Origin: Microtetraspora sp. NBRC 16547
GTDB lineage: Bacteria; Actinomycetota; Actinomycetes; Streptosporangiales; Streptosporangiaceae
Length of the DNA stretch: 64,000 nt
Assembly (NCBI RefSeq): GCF_030268965.1
Contig: NZ_BSSE01000030.1
Location: 1 to 64,000, forward strand
Reading direction: 5' to 3'
Of the stretch, positions 54,095 through 64,000 are shown piece after piece; positions within the stretch are counted from its first letter, which is position 1; each line of letters opens with the position of its first letter. Position numbers and translations under genes: made by a program. The notes beneath the pieces were generated by a model. That model made no database searches, had not been told where the DNA came from, and worked only from the letters and a program-made list of their open reading frames with translations.

Positions 54095-55411
54095 GTGGAC
54101 AGTCTGTTCGATTCGGCGGCCGAGGAGGCCCACAGAAGCCAGGAGCCGCTGGCCGTCCGGATGCGCCCGCGCGGCCTGGACGAGGTGATCGGACAGCGCC
54201 ACCTGCTCGGCCCGGGTACGCCGTTGCGCCGCCTGGTCGAGAGCGAGGCCCCCATGTCGCTGTTCCTGTGGGGGCCGCCGGGCACCGGCAAGACCACGCT
54301 CGCCTACGTCGTGGCGGGCGCCACCAAGCGCCGGTTCGTGGAGATCTCCGCCGTGTCCGCCGGCGTCAAGGACGTACGCGCCGCGATCGACCAGGCCCGC
54401 CGCGAGCTCGGCATGAGCGGCCGGCAGACCGTGCTGTTCGTCGACGAGGTGCACCGGTTCAACAAGGCGCAGCAGGATGCCCTGCTTCCGGCGGTCGAGA
54501 ACCGCTGGGTCACCTTCATCGGCGCCACCACGGAGAACCCGTTCTTCTCCGTCATCTCGCCGCTGCTGTCGCGGTCGCTGCTCCTCACCCTCGAGTCGCT
54601 GACGGAGGACGACGTGCGGGCCGTCCTCGAACGGGCGGTCGGCGACCCGCGCGGCCTGGCCGGGCGCGCCACGCTGCACCCCGAGGCTCTCGACCAGCTC
54701 GTACGGCTCGCGGGCGGCGACGCCCGGCGATCTCTGACCTACCTCGAGGCGGCCGCGCTGCTGTCCGACCAGATCACCGTCGAGGTCGTGGAGCGGGCGG
54801 TCGACAAGGCGGCGGTCCGCTACGACCGGCAGGGCGACCAGCACTACGACGTGATCAGCGCGTTCATCAAGAGCATGCGCGGCTCGGACGCCGACGCCGC
54901 CCTGCACTACCTGGCCCGCATGGTCGAGGCCGGGGAGGACCCCCGGTTCATCGCCCGCCGGATTGTGATCTTCGCCTCGGAGGACGTCGGCATGGCCGAT
55001 CCCACCTGCCTCCAGGTCGCCGTCGCGGCCGCGCAGGCGGTGGAGTTCATCGGGCTCCCGGAGGGCCGCATCAACCTCGCGCAGGCGGTGATCCACTGCG
55101 CTCTCGCGCCCAAGTCCAACGCCGTCGTCGCGGCCATCGGCGCCGCCGCGGACGACGTGCGCCGCGGCATGATCGGGCAGATCCCCTCCCATCTGAGGGA
55201 CGCACACTATCCGGGGGCGAGCAAGCTCGGCCACGGCAAGGGCTACCAGTACCCCCACGACTTCGAGCACGGCCTGGTCCGGCAGGACTACGCCCCGGAT
55301 GAGCTCAGGGAGCGGCGCTACTACCAGCCGACCAAGCATGGCGCGGAGGCCCGGTTCGCCGAGCGCTGGGCGCGGATCCGCGACTTCCTCCGGGGCGAGA
55401 GCCGTCCGTGA
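54095..55411 (+). CDS. rarA: Replication-associated recombination protein A (MgsA/RarA)
   Basis: A 438-residue AAA+ ATPase of the WRNIP1/MgsA family acting at stalled forks. Walker A is [14 protein letters not shown] near residue 60, Walker [20 protein letters not shown] near 118, and the C-terminal tetramerisation text ([20 protein letters not shown], in pieces) is family-specific. GTG start at 54095. Confidence 0.95.
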   Translation: MDSLFDSAAEEAHRSQEPLAVRMRPRGLDEVIGQRHLLGPGTPLRRLVESEAPMSLFLWGPPGTGKTTLAYVVAGATKRRFVEISAVSAGVKDVRAAIDQARRELGMSGRQTVLFVDEVHRFNKAQQDALLPAVENRWVTFIGATTENPFFSVISPLLSRSLLLTLESLTEDDVRAVLERAVGDPRGLAGRATLHPEALDQLVRLAGGDARRSLTYLEAAALLSDQITVEVVERAVDKAAVRYDRQGDQHYDVISAFIKSMRGSDADAALHYLARMVEAGEDPRFIARRIVIFASEDVGMADPTCLQVAVAAAQAVEFIGLPEGRINLAQAVIHCALAPKSNAVVAAIGAAADDVRRGMIGQIPSHLRDAHYPGASKLGHGKGYQYPHDFEHGLVRQDYAPDELRERRYYQPTKHGAEARFAERWARIRDFLRGESRP

Positions 55412-55583
55412 CGGGGCCGGGGGAGGGCCCGGGAGAGCCAGGGAAAGGCGTGGTGGGCCTCGGCGTACTCGGCGTTCGCGGTAGGGTCTTGCCATTCCAG
55501 CCGAATCCGCCAGGCCGACTCCGCGCGGCGCGGGTTCGAGCGGAGTCACGCGCCTGCCACCTATCGAGGAGACGGATCCGCAC

Positions 55584-55961
55584 ATGCTAACCGCGGGAGA
55601 GGTCGCCGGTCTGATCGTCGCGATGTTCTGGGCGATCCTGGTGTGCTTCATGGCCGTCGTGCTCGTCAGGCTGGCCCGCCTGCTCACCGAGACCACCAAG
55701 GTGGTGTCCGAGCTGAGCGATCGGGTGGTGCCGCTCCTGGAGGACGTCGGCCACACGGTCAACGAGACCAACCGCCAGCTCGTCGCGGTCGAGGCGATCA
55801 CGGAGAACGTCAAGGACGTCAGCGGCAACATGGTGAAGATCACCGGTGTCGCCGCCATGCTGTTCGCCGGGCCGATGATCAAGATGTCCGCCCTGGGCTA
55901 CGGCGTGCGCGAGGCGCTGGCCCGGCGCGACCGTCGCGCGATCGGAGGGCGCCGCCCGTGA
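55584..55961 (+). CDS. DUF948 membrane-anchored protein
   Basis: A 125-residue protein with an N-terminal helix (about 7-30), a helical region with periodic hydrophobic residues (about 35-85) and a second hydrophobic patch near 85-105. It matches DUF948, a general-stress-like family without a known reaction. ATG at 55584. Its stop overlaps the next GTG. Confidence 0.88.
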   Translation: MLTAGEVAGLIVAMFWAILVCFMAVVLVRLARLLTETTKVVSELSDRVVPLLEDVGHTVNETNRQLVAVEAITENVKDVSGNMVKITGVAAMLFAGPMIKMSALGYGVREALARRDRRAIGGRRP

Positions 55962-56212
55962 TCCGCCGGTTCTTCTACATCACCGTCGGCGCGTGCCTCG
56001 CCGTCTGGGCCATGCGTAAGCTTCAGGCGATGCGGCCCGAGAACGTGGCCAGACGCGCGGCCGGCCGGGCGGCCGGGATCGCCGGCGAGCTCGTGGAGTT
56101 CGCCGGGGACGTCCGCGCCCTCGCACGGGAGCGGGAAACCGAGTTGCGGGCCCGCATGGGACTCGAGAGTCTTGACAGAAACCACGACCACGACGTAAAG
56201 GATGGCCGCTGA
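55958..56212 (+). CDS. Small DUF6167-like protein before alaS
   Basis: An 84-residue protein with a hydrophobic N-terminus ([15 protein letters not shown]) and a basic, helical remainder. It is regularly found between the DUF948 gene and alaS in actinomycetes and has no known function. GTG at 55958 overlaps the upstream stop. Confidence 0.82.
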   Translation: MIRRFFYITVGACLAVWAMRKLQAMRPENVARRAAGRAAGIAGELVEFAGDVRALARERETELRARMGLESLDRNHDHDVKDGR

Positions 56213-56213
56213 A

Positions 56214-58886
<2,673 letters not shown>

Positions 58887-58914
58887 CGGCCGGGTCTGTC
58901 GGGGAGAACCGGCC

Positions 58915-59409
58915 ATGAGGCAGGGTGTGCGACTCGGCGTCGACGCGGGAGCGGTACGCATCGGCGTGGCGCGCAGCGACCCTTCGGGGCTGCTCGCCAC
59001 GCCGGTCGAGACCGTGCGCCGGGGCCGGGGTGACGTGGATCGGATCGCCGCGATCGTCGCGGAGCACGAGGCGATCGAGGTGGTCGTGGGGCTGCCCACG
59101 TCCCTTTCGGGGCGGGAGAGCCACGCGGCCGGGGTGGCGCGGGAGTTCGCCGCCGTTCTCGCCGAGCGGCTCGCGCCGATCCCGATCCGGCTTTTCGACG
59201 AGCGGTTGACGACGGTCACCGCCCAGCAGCGGCTGCGCTCCAGTGGCGTGAAGGCGAAGAACCAGCGCTCCGTCATCGACCAGGCGGCGGCCGTGGTGCT
59301 GCTTCAGGCCGCGCTCGACTCCGAGCGCTCCACCGGCAGGCCGCCGGGCCGCCCCCTCGGACCGCCGGGCGGAGCCGGCGGCGAGGAAGCGAGCGGCGGA
59401 GCCGGCTGA
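58915..59409 (+). CDS. ruvX: Holliday junction resolvase-like protein YqgF/RuvX
   Basis: A 164-residue RNase H-fold protein. Acidic residues lie in [13 protein letters not shown] (about 10), FDERLTT (about 98) and the late [14 protein letters not shown]. coli YqgF processes 16S rRNA ends. The usual DxGxKRIG is altered to DAGAVRIG. The C-terminal 25 residues are Gly/Pro-rich. The alaS-ruvX-mltG-aroE order is typical. Confidence 0.92.
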   Translation: MRQGVRLGVDAGAVRIGVARSDPSGLLATPVETVRRGRGDVDRIAAIVAEHEAIEVVVGLPTSLSGRESHAAGVAREFAAVLAERLAPIPIRLFDERLTTVTAQQRLRSSGVKAKNQRSVIDQAAAVVLLQAALDSERSTGRPPGRPLGPPGGAGGEEASGGAG

Positions 59410-59898
59410 TGCCCGCCGCGGCGACCCCGGCCGCCCGTTCCGATGCTTCGGTGGCCCAGCGGGCCGCCTGTTCATGTTCCCGGCTCTCGGTCGAGCGCGC
59501 CGATCAACCCGGTAGTGATGCCATACTTAGGGCACTTCGCTCCAAAACGGGCGAAAAGTGCCGGTTTGTCAGAACCGCTCTTCACCGTAGGATCATCAAA
59601 TTCACCGACAAAGAGGGCGAGTTTGTGAAATACCGGGAAGAGCTGAACGCGTACCTAGGGACCATCTAGGACATGACCATCCGAGCCCGGAAGGATCGTC
59701 CTGGCCCTCTGGCGGTCCGGGGCGCCGCCTCCCCATGCGGAGGACGGTCGGCCCGGAACCGGGGGCCCACGCCCGCTCCTAGGGAGTGTCAGACACGACC
59801 TAGCAGGGTCGGGCGCGTAATCGAACGCCGGAACCCCCTCGGTTCTGCGCACTCGCTTGACGTGGGGCGCGTCGTACCGGGAGATTGGCCAGCGCACT
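59410..59898. other. Gap upstream of mltG with gene remnant and promoter-like DNA
   Basis: No complete gene. The stretch 59500-59660 is AT-richer than its surroundings and carries the mltG-like remnant. Between 59670 and 59898 I see only GC-rich, non-coding sequence. Confidence 0.5.
59574..59669 (+). pseudogene. Diverged fragment of an mltG 3' end
   Basis: The last codons of an open frame ending at 59669 read RRIIKFTDKEGEFVKYREEL and a short tail. They align with the C-terminus of the intact MltG downstream, GITKFTDKESEFGKFVEEFN. The DNA is likewise similar over about 60 bp (KFTDKE codons nearly identical). No other mltG sequence is found upstream, so it is a truncated duplicate. Confidence 0.6.
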
Positions 59899-61056
59899 AT
59901 GAATGATCTCGATATGGACTTCCTGCTGGGATCCGACGACGACGGGCCCTCACGGCGCCGTTCCCATGGCCCGAGCCGCAGCCAGCGCCACCGCAGCCGC
60001 CGGCGGCGCAAACGGCAGCGCCGCAAGGGTTTCGCCGCCACCTTCTTCGCCATGGTCATCGTCGCCGGGGTGCTCGGCGGCGCCGGCTACTACGGCTTCC
60101 ACTGGTTCCGCGGCATGTTGGTCCCGAAGGACTTCACCGGCACCGGCAATGGCGAGGTCGTGGTCGAGGTCAAGGAGGGGGCGACCGCCTCCGACGTCGC
60201 CCAGGAGCTGGAGGAGCAGGGCGTCGTGGCCAGCGCGCGGGCGTTCGTCAACGCCATCGGCGCGGCGGGCAAGAGCTCCTCGCTCCAGCCGGGTGAGTAC
60301 AAGCTGCGCAAGGGCATGTCGGCGGAGTCCGCGGTCACCATGCTGGACCCGAAGAACCGCGTGGTCAGCGGCACGCTTACGATCCGCGAGGGCCTGCGGC
60401 TCAGCAAGATCTTCGCCGATCTGTCCACCGCCAGCGGTAAGCCGGTCGAGGAGTTCCAGAAGGCCGCCAAGAAGGACATCGGCCTTCCCCGGTACGCCAA
60501 GGGACGGCTGGAGGGCTACGCCTTCCCCGCGACCTACGAGATCTCGCCCAAGATGAGCGCGGACCAGATCCTGACCAAGATGGTCGACCGCTTCAACCAG
60601 ACCGCCCAGCGGCTCGATCTGGAGCGCCAGGCGAAGCAGCTCGGCTACACCGCGCACGACATCATGACCATCGCCAGCATCGTGCAGGCCGAGTCCGGCA
60701 ACCAGCAGGACATGCCCAAGGTCGCCCGCGTCATCTACAACCGCCTCGGCCTGAACCCGCCGATGAACCTGAAGATGGACAGCACGGTCATGTACGGCCT
60801 GAACAAGTACGGCATCGCCGCCAGCCACAAGGACCTGGAGAGCACATCGCCGTACAACACGTACAAGTATCCCGGGCTGCCTCCCGGTCCGATCGCCAAC
60901 CCCGGTGACCACGCCATCGAGGCGGCGCTCAAGCCCGCCGACGGCACCTGGCTGTGGTTCGTGACCGTCGATCCGAAGAAGGGCATCACCAAGTTCACCG
61001 ACAAGGAGTCGGAGTTCGGGAAGTTCGTCGAAGAGTTCAACCGGAACAACGGATGA
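59899..61056 (+). CDS. mltG: Endolytic transglycosylase MltG
   Basis: A 385-residue peptidoglycan-cutting enzyme anchored by one helix (about 48-68) after a very basic Arg/Ser-rich cytoplasmic head. Signature text includes LEGYAFPATYEI, ASIVQAESGN with the catalytic Glu, VIYNRLGLNPPMNLKMDSTVMYG (in pieces) and PYNTYKYPGLPPGPIANPG. ATG at 59899 was chosen over 59857. Its stop overlaps aroE (ATGA). Confidence 0.94.
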   Translation: MNDLDMDFLLGSDDDGPSRRRSHGPSRSQRHRSRRRRKRQRRKGFAATFFAMVIVAGVLGGAGYYGFHWFRGMLVPKDFTGTGNGEVVVEVKEGATASDVAQELEEQGVVASARAFVNAIGAAGKSSSLQPGEYKLRKGMSAESAVTMLDPKNRVVSGTLTIREGLRLSKIFADLSTASGKPVEEFQKAAKKDIGLPRYAKGRLEGYAFPATYEISPKMSADQILTKMVDRFNQTAQRLDLERQAKQLGYTAHDIMTIASIVQAESGNQQDMPKVARVIYNRLGLNPPMNLKMDSTVMYGLNKYGIAASHKDLESTSPYNTYKYPGLPPGPIANPGDHAIEAALKPADGTWLWFVTVDPKKGITKFTDKESEFGKFVEEFNRNNG

Positions 61057-61913
61057 CCGGAGATCTCCCGGCCGCCGGAGCCGGGCCGTACGCGCGGAGA
61101 GCGGCGGTCCTCGGCCTTCCGGTTCTCCACTCGCTCTCCCCGATCCTGCACCGCACCGCGTACGCCGGGCTCGGCCTGTCCGGCTGGCGGTACGACGCGA
61201 TCGAGTGCGGCGAGGAGGAGCTGGCGAAGCTGGTCGCCGGGCTCGGCCCCGAGTGGGCCGGGCTGTCGCTGACGATGCCGCTCAAGCGCGTGGTGTTCCC
61301 ACTGCTCGACACGGTCTCCGATCTCGCGGTCGCGGTGAACGCGGTCAACACGGTCGTCTTCCGTGACGGCCGCCGCCACGGCGAGAACACCGACGTGTAC
61401 GGCATCGTCCGGGCGCTGGCCGAGGCCGGGGTGATCGCGCCGTCCAGCGCCTCGATCCTGGGCGGAGGCGCGACGGCGGCATCCGCGATCGCGGCGCTGC
61501 GCGAGACGGGTCTGCGCGAGGTGACGCTGGTCGTGCGCGAGCGGTCCCGGGCCGCCGAGACGCTGGAGGTGGCCGAACGGCTCGGCGTCATGGTCGCCGT
61601 ACGGACCTTTGAGGACTTCGACGCCGACGTCGACCTACTGGTCTCCACGCTGCCCTCCGGAGCCGCGGACGTCTTCGTCTCGCGGGCGGCCCGGGCGAAG
61701 GCGGTCTTCGACGTGGTCTACTCGCCGTGGCCGACGCGACTGGCCGCGGCCGTACGGGAGCGGGGCGGTGTCGTCATCGGCGGGTTCCCCATGCTCTTGC
61801 ACCAGGCGGTCAGGCAGGTCGAGCTGATGACCGGCAGGACGGACGTGCCGGTCGAGGAGATGCGCGCGGCCGGTGAGGCGGAGATCCTCAGGCGGGCCGC
61901 CGCGGCCGGCTGA
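61053..61913 (+). CDS. aroE: Shikimate dehydrogenase
   Basis: A 286-residue NADP-dependent enzyme. HSLSPILHRTAY is the shikimate-binding start, SLTMPLKR holds the catalytic Lys near 73, GENTDVYG the partner Asp, and GGGATAASAIAAL the nucleotide loop. ATG overlaps the mltG stop. In many actinobacteria aroC-aroK-aroB follow, but here infC follows. Confidence 0.94.
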   Translation: MTGDLPAAGAGPYARRAAVLGLPVLHSLSPILHRTAYAGLGLSGWRYDAIECGEEELAKLVAGLGPEWAGLSLTMPLKRVVFPLLDTVSDLAVAVNAVNTVVFRDGRRHGENTDVYGIVRALAEAGVIAPSSASILGGGATAASAIAALRETGLREVTLVVRERSRAAETLEVAERLGVMVAVRTFEDFDADVDLLVSTLPSGAADVFVSRAARAKAVFDVVYSPWPTRLAAAVRERGGVVIGGFPMLLHQAVRQVELMTGRTDVPVEEMRAAGEAEILRRAAAAG

Positions 61914-61950
61914 CCGCCCGGACGGAATAGCCGGGGCGGTCGCCGGGTTG

Positions 61951-61959
61951 TGGTAATGT
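61951..61959 (+). promoter_or_regulatory. Extended -10 promoter candidate for infC operon
   Basis: TGG-TAATGT is an extended -10 element with no good -35, about 200 bp before the infC start. It would give a long leader. Confidence 0.4.
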
Positions 61960-62082
61960 TGTCACTCGATCGGTCCGGCATGCCGGCTGGACGCGCAAGC
62001 GGAGGTCCTCCTCCCACCTGATCGGCCGAAAGGCGGACGGGTCAAGGATCACAACCAGAGCTTTCTCCACGAGAGCTCAGTG

Positions 62083-62117
62083 ACCCCGCATGCGTGACGT
62101 GCGGGGTTTTGTGTTTT
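62083..62117 (+). terminator. Intrinsic terminator/attenuator in the infC leader
   Basis: ACCCCGCA pairs with TGCGGGGT around a 9-nt loop, then TTTGTGTTTTT. A T-rich run like this is rare in the window. It lies inside the leader, 44 bp before infC. An upstream GAGCT/AGCTC hairpin could be part of an alternative fold, so this is an attenuation candidate. It may also simply end the aroE transcript. Confidence 0.65.
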
Positions 62118-62160
62118 TCCCGCACGGTCGAGCATCAAGCGGAAGTCCTTTGGAGGTCCC

Positions 62161-62778
62161 ATCAGCACCGAGCCCCGCATCAACGATCGTATTCGCGTGC
62201 CGGAGGTTCGCCTCGTAGGCCCGAACGGCGAGCAGGTCGGCATCGTCTCGATCGGCGATGCACTGAAGCTGGCCCAGGAGAGCGATCTCGACCTCGTCGA
62301 GGTCGCGGCGACGGCCAGGCCGCCCGTGTGCAAGCTCATGGACTACGGCAAGTTCAAGTACGAGTCGGCCATGAAGGCGCGCGAGGCCCGCCGCAACCAG
62401 GCACATACGATCATCAAGGAAATCAAGCTCCGGCCGAAGATCGACCCGCACGACTACGAGACCAAGAAGGGTCACGTCGTGCGCTTCCTCAAGGCGGGGG
62501 ACAAGGTCAAGGTCACGATCATGTTCCGGGGTCGCGAGCAGTCCCGGCCGGAGTTGGGCTTCCGGCTGTTGCAGCGGCTTGCCGAGGACGTCACCGAGCT
62601 GGGTTTCGTGGAGTCACAGCCCAAGCAGGACGGGCGAAACATGATCATGGTCATCGGCCCGCACAAGAAGAAGGCCGAGGCCAAGGCCGAGAAGGCGGCG
62701 GCCAAGGCACAGCGCGGCGAAGAGTACGCGGAGCAGGAAGCCCCCTTCGAGGAGCAGGAATCCGCGCCCGCGGAGTGA
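62161..62778 (+). CDS. infC: Translation initiation factor IF-3 (ATC start)
   Basis: A 205-residue factor that binds the 30S subunit. The conserved N-terminus [19 protein letters not shown] begins at an ATC codon at 62161, four bases after TTTGGAGG. The first in-frame ATG or GTG (GTG 62197) would remove it. Non-standard starts let IF-3 repress its own translation in E. coli, and the same logic probably holds here. The linker and C-domain ([18 protein letters not shown]) are intact, with an acidic tail. Confidence 0.93.
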   Translation: MSTEPRINDRIRVPEVRLVGPNGEQVGIVSIGDALKLAQESDLDLVEVAATARPPVCKLMDYGKFKYESAMKAREARRNQAHTIIKEIKLRPKIDPHDYETKKGHVVRFLKAGDKVKVTIMFRGREQSRPELGFRLLQRLAEDVTELGFVESQPKQDGRNMIMVIGPHKKKAEAKAEKAAAKAQRGEEYAEQEAPFEEQESAPAE

Positions 62779-62910
62779 CGCGCTCGTCTGAGTGATCAGA
62801 CACGCATGGAGAAGCCGAGACCGGGACGGTCTCGCAGAGCCAGGCATGCCGCCGGCTCGGGTTACCGGCCCGGGCTGTCGGCACGGACCAACGAGGGAGA
62901 GACGGCTGAG

Positions 62911-63105
62911 ATGCCGAAGATGAAGACGCACAGCGGTGCGAAGAAGCGGTTCCGGGTGACCGGCTCCGGCAAGATCGTTCGCCGGCGGGCCAACCGGAAG
63001 CACCTTTTCGAGCACAAGCCGTCCACCCGTACGCGCCGGCTCGAGGGCGACGTCATCGTTTCCGACGCCGACGCCAAGAAGATCAAGAAGCTGCTCGCGA
63101 AGTAA
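62911..63105 (+). CDS. rpmI: 50S ribosomal protein bL35
   Basis: A 64-residue basic protein with the canonical [21 protein letters not shown]-terminus. ATG follows GAGGGAGAGACGGCTGAG. It lies between infC and rplT, the universal order. Confidence 0.97.
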   Translation: MPKMKTHSGAKKRFRVTGSGKIVRRRANRKHLFEHKPSTRTRRLEGDVIVSDADAKKIKKLLAK

Positions 63106-63129
63106 CCGACCCCGGGGAGACTGAACAAC

Positions 63130-63510
63130 ATGGCACGCGTGAAGCGGGCGCTCAACGCCAAGAAGAAGCGCAGGGTCGTCCTCGAGCGGGCGAGTGGCTA
63201 TCGGGGTCAGCGGTCCAGGCTGTACCGCAAGGCCAAGGAGCAGATGCTCCACTCGATGACCTACGCGTACCGGGACCGCAAGGACAAGAAGGGCACCTTC
63301 CGGCGCCTGTGGATCCAGCGGATCAACGCCGCGGCCCGCGCGAACGGCATCACCTACAACCGGTTCATCCAGGGCCTGCGTCTCGCCGGCATCGAGGTGG
63401 ACCGTAAGATCCTCGCCGATCTCGCGGTGAACGACGGCCAGACCTTCGCCACCCTGGCCGAGGCGGCGAAGAAGGCCCTGCCGGCCGACGTGAACGCGCC
63501 GGTCGCCTGA
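63130..63510 (+). CDS. rplT: 50S ribosomal protein bL20
   Basis: A 126-residue rRNA-binding assembly protein with [30 protein letters not shown] and the C-terminal [19 protein letters not shown]. In other bacteria it represses the rpmI-rplT operon. It is followed by a strong terminator. Confidence 0.97.
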   Translation: MARVKRALNAKKKRRVVLERASGYRGQRSRLYRKAKEQMLHSMTYAYRDRKDKKGTFRRLWIQRINAAARANGITYNRFIQGLRLAGIEVDRKILADLAVNDGQTFATLAEAAKKALPADVNAPVA

Positions 63511-63529
63511 GCCGGGCGAATCAGAACTC

Positions 63530-63564
63530 AAGGGGCTCACCGGCATCCGGTGGGCCCCTTTTTT
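63530..63564 (+). terminator. Rho-independent terminator after rplT
   Basis: GGGGCTCACCGG pairs with CCGGTGGGCCCC (one T-G pair) around CAT, followed by TTTTTT. Confidence 0.9.
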
Positions 63565-63578
63565 CGACGAGGGAAGGC

Positions 63579-64000
63579 ATGGCCGGATCCGAGCTCACGA
63601 ACATCAGGTCCCCGCGGGTCAAGGCCGCGCGGCGGCTCGCCAAGCGCGCTTTCAGGGACCGCGACCGGGCCTTCCTGGCCGAGGGGCCGCAGGCCGTCCG
63701 TGAAGCCCTCACGCTCGACGGCGTGACGGTGGAGCTGTTCGCCACGGCGGAGGCCGAGACCAGGCACGCCGACATCGTCGGAGCGGCGGCCGCCGCGGGC
63801 GTCCCCGTCTTCCGGGTCAGCGGCGAGGTCATGGCCGAGCTGGCCCAGACCGTCACCCCACAGGGGCTGATGGGTGTCTGCCGGTTCGTCCACGTCCCGC
63901 TCTCCGAGGCGGTGCCGTCCGGCGCTCGGCTGGTCGCCCTGCTCGCCCACGTCCGCGACCCCGGCAACGCCGGCACCGTCCTCCGCACGGCGGACGCCGC
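63579..64000 (+). CDS. TrmH/SpoU-family RNA 2'-O-methyltransferase (truncated by window end)
   Basis: At least 140 residues from ATG 63579, preceded by GAGGGAAGGC, open to the window end. The N-terminal substrate-binding domain (LTNIRSPRVKAARRLAKR, FLAEGPQAVREAL) leads to SpoU motif 1 in LLAHVRDPGNAGTVLRTADA. The S-adenosylmethionine knot should follow outside the window. It matches Rv1644 (TsnR), which also follows rplT. Confidence 0.93.
   Translation, partial: MAGSELTNIRSPRVKAARRLAKRAFRDRDRAFLAEGPQAVREALTLDGVTVELFATAEAETRHADIVGAAAAAGVPVFRVSGEVMAELAQTVTPQGLMGVCRFVHVPLSEAVPSGARLVALLAHVRDPGNAGTVLRTADA

Noticed and set aside
59670-59898. tRNA gene upstream of mltG
   Set aside because: GTTCGA-like TpsiC loop and matching acceptor arms were not found.

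Overview
The window is high-GC (roughly 70%) chromosomal DNA from a mycelial actinomycete. Many genes start with GTG, overlapping stop/start codons such as GTGA and ATGA are common, and gene order follows the actinobacterial core. The phosphatidylinositol-mannoside genes, a GerW-like protein and the orders thrS-HIT, pgsA-acyltransferase-pimA, pdxST-yebC-ruvCAB and yajC-secDF-apt-rel point to Streptomycetales or Streptosporangiales. Streptosporangiaceae is my best guess, but the genus cannot be fixed from the sequence alone.

Region 1 (1-6245) is accessory: a gene-poor stretch, a small membrane protein, a 14-TM drug-efflux transporter followed by a TetR regulator, and a large unrecognised membrane protein. 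Degenerate tandem repeats lie between several of these genes.

Region 2 (6249-16885) is the most distinctive part. It is an island of about fourteen genes resembling the mycobacterial DosR/DevR dormancy regulon: an Rv1733c-like membrane protein, Hsp20, two CBS-BON proteins, a zinc alcohol dehydrogenase with a GerW-like protein, two double-domain universal stress proteins, a DUF1876 (Rv1738-like) protein, an HTH-flavin oxidase fusion, a CBS pair, a flavodoxin and a stand-alone ATP-dependent DNA ligase. A response regulator in the middle keeps the DosR phosphorylation and DNA-contact residues at identical positions. Eight near-palindromic sites of the form GGGAC-N4-GGCCC, close to the DosR box, lie about 45-90 bp upstream of the genes. 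I infer a self-contained hypoxia/redox dormancy regulon. Its sensor kinase is not in the window.

Region 3 (17071-20453) has a large NB-ARC/LuxR-type regulator and an anti-sigma-like ATPase.

Region 4 (20894-63510) is conserved housekeeping: thrS, a HIT protein, PIM biosynthesis (pgsA, acyltransferase, pimA), vitamin B6 synthesis (pdxS, pdxT), yebC, an Eis-like acetyltransferase, the resolvasome ruvCAB behind a LexA-type box, the Sec accessory genes yajC-secD-secF, apt, rel, two cyclophilins, an MBL-fold hydrolase, hisS, aspS, rarA, alaS, ruvX, mltG and aroE, then the infC-rpmI-rplT operon. A GHL10-type hydrolase and an EF-G paralogue sit inside the otherwise conserved thrS-pimA neighbourhood. 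Two gene remnants are visible: the 3' end of an MFS transporter after a MarR gene, and a diverged copy of the mltG 3' end upstream of mltG. The window ends inside a SpoU/TrmH RNA methyltransferase gene. I saw no tRNA, rRNA, CRISPR array or insertion sequence.
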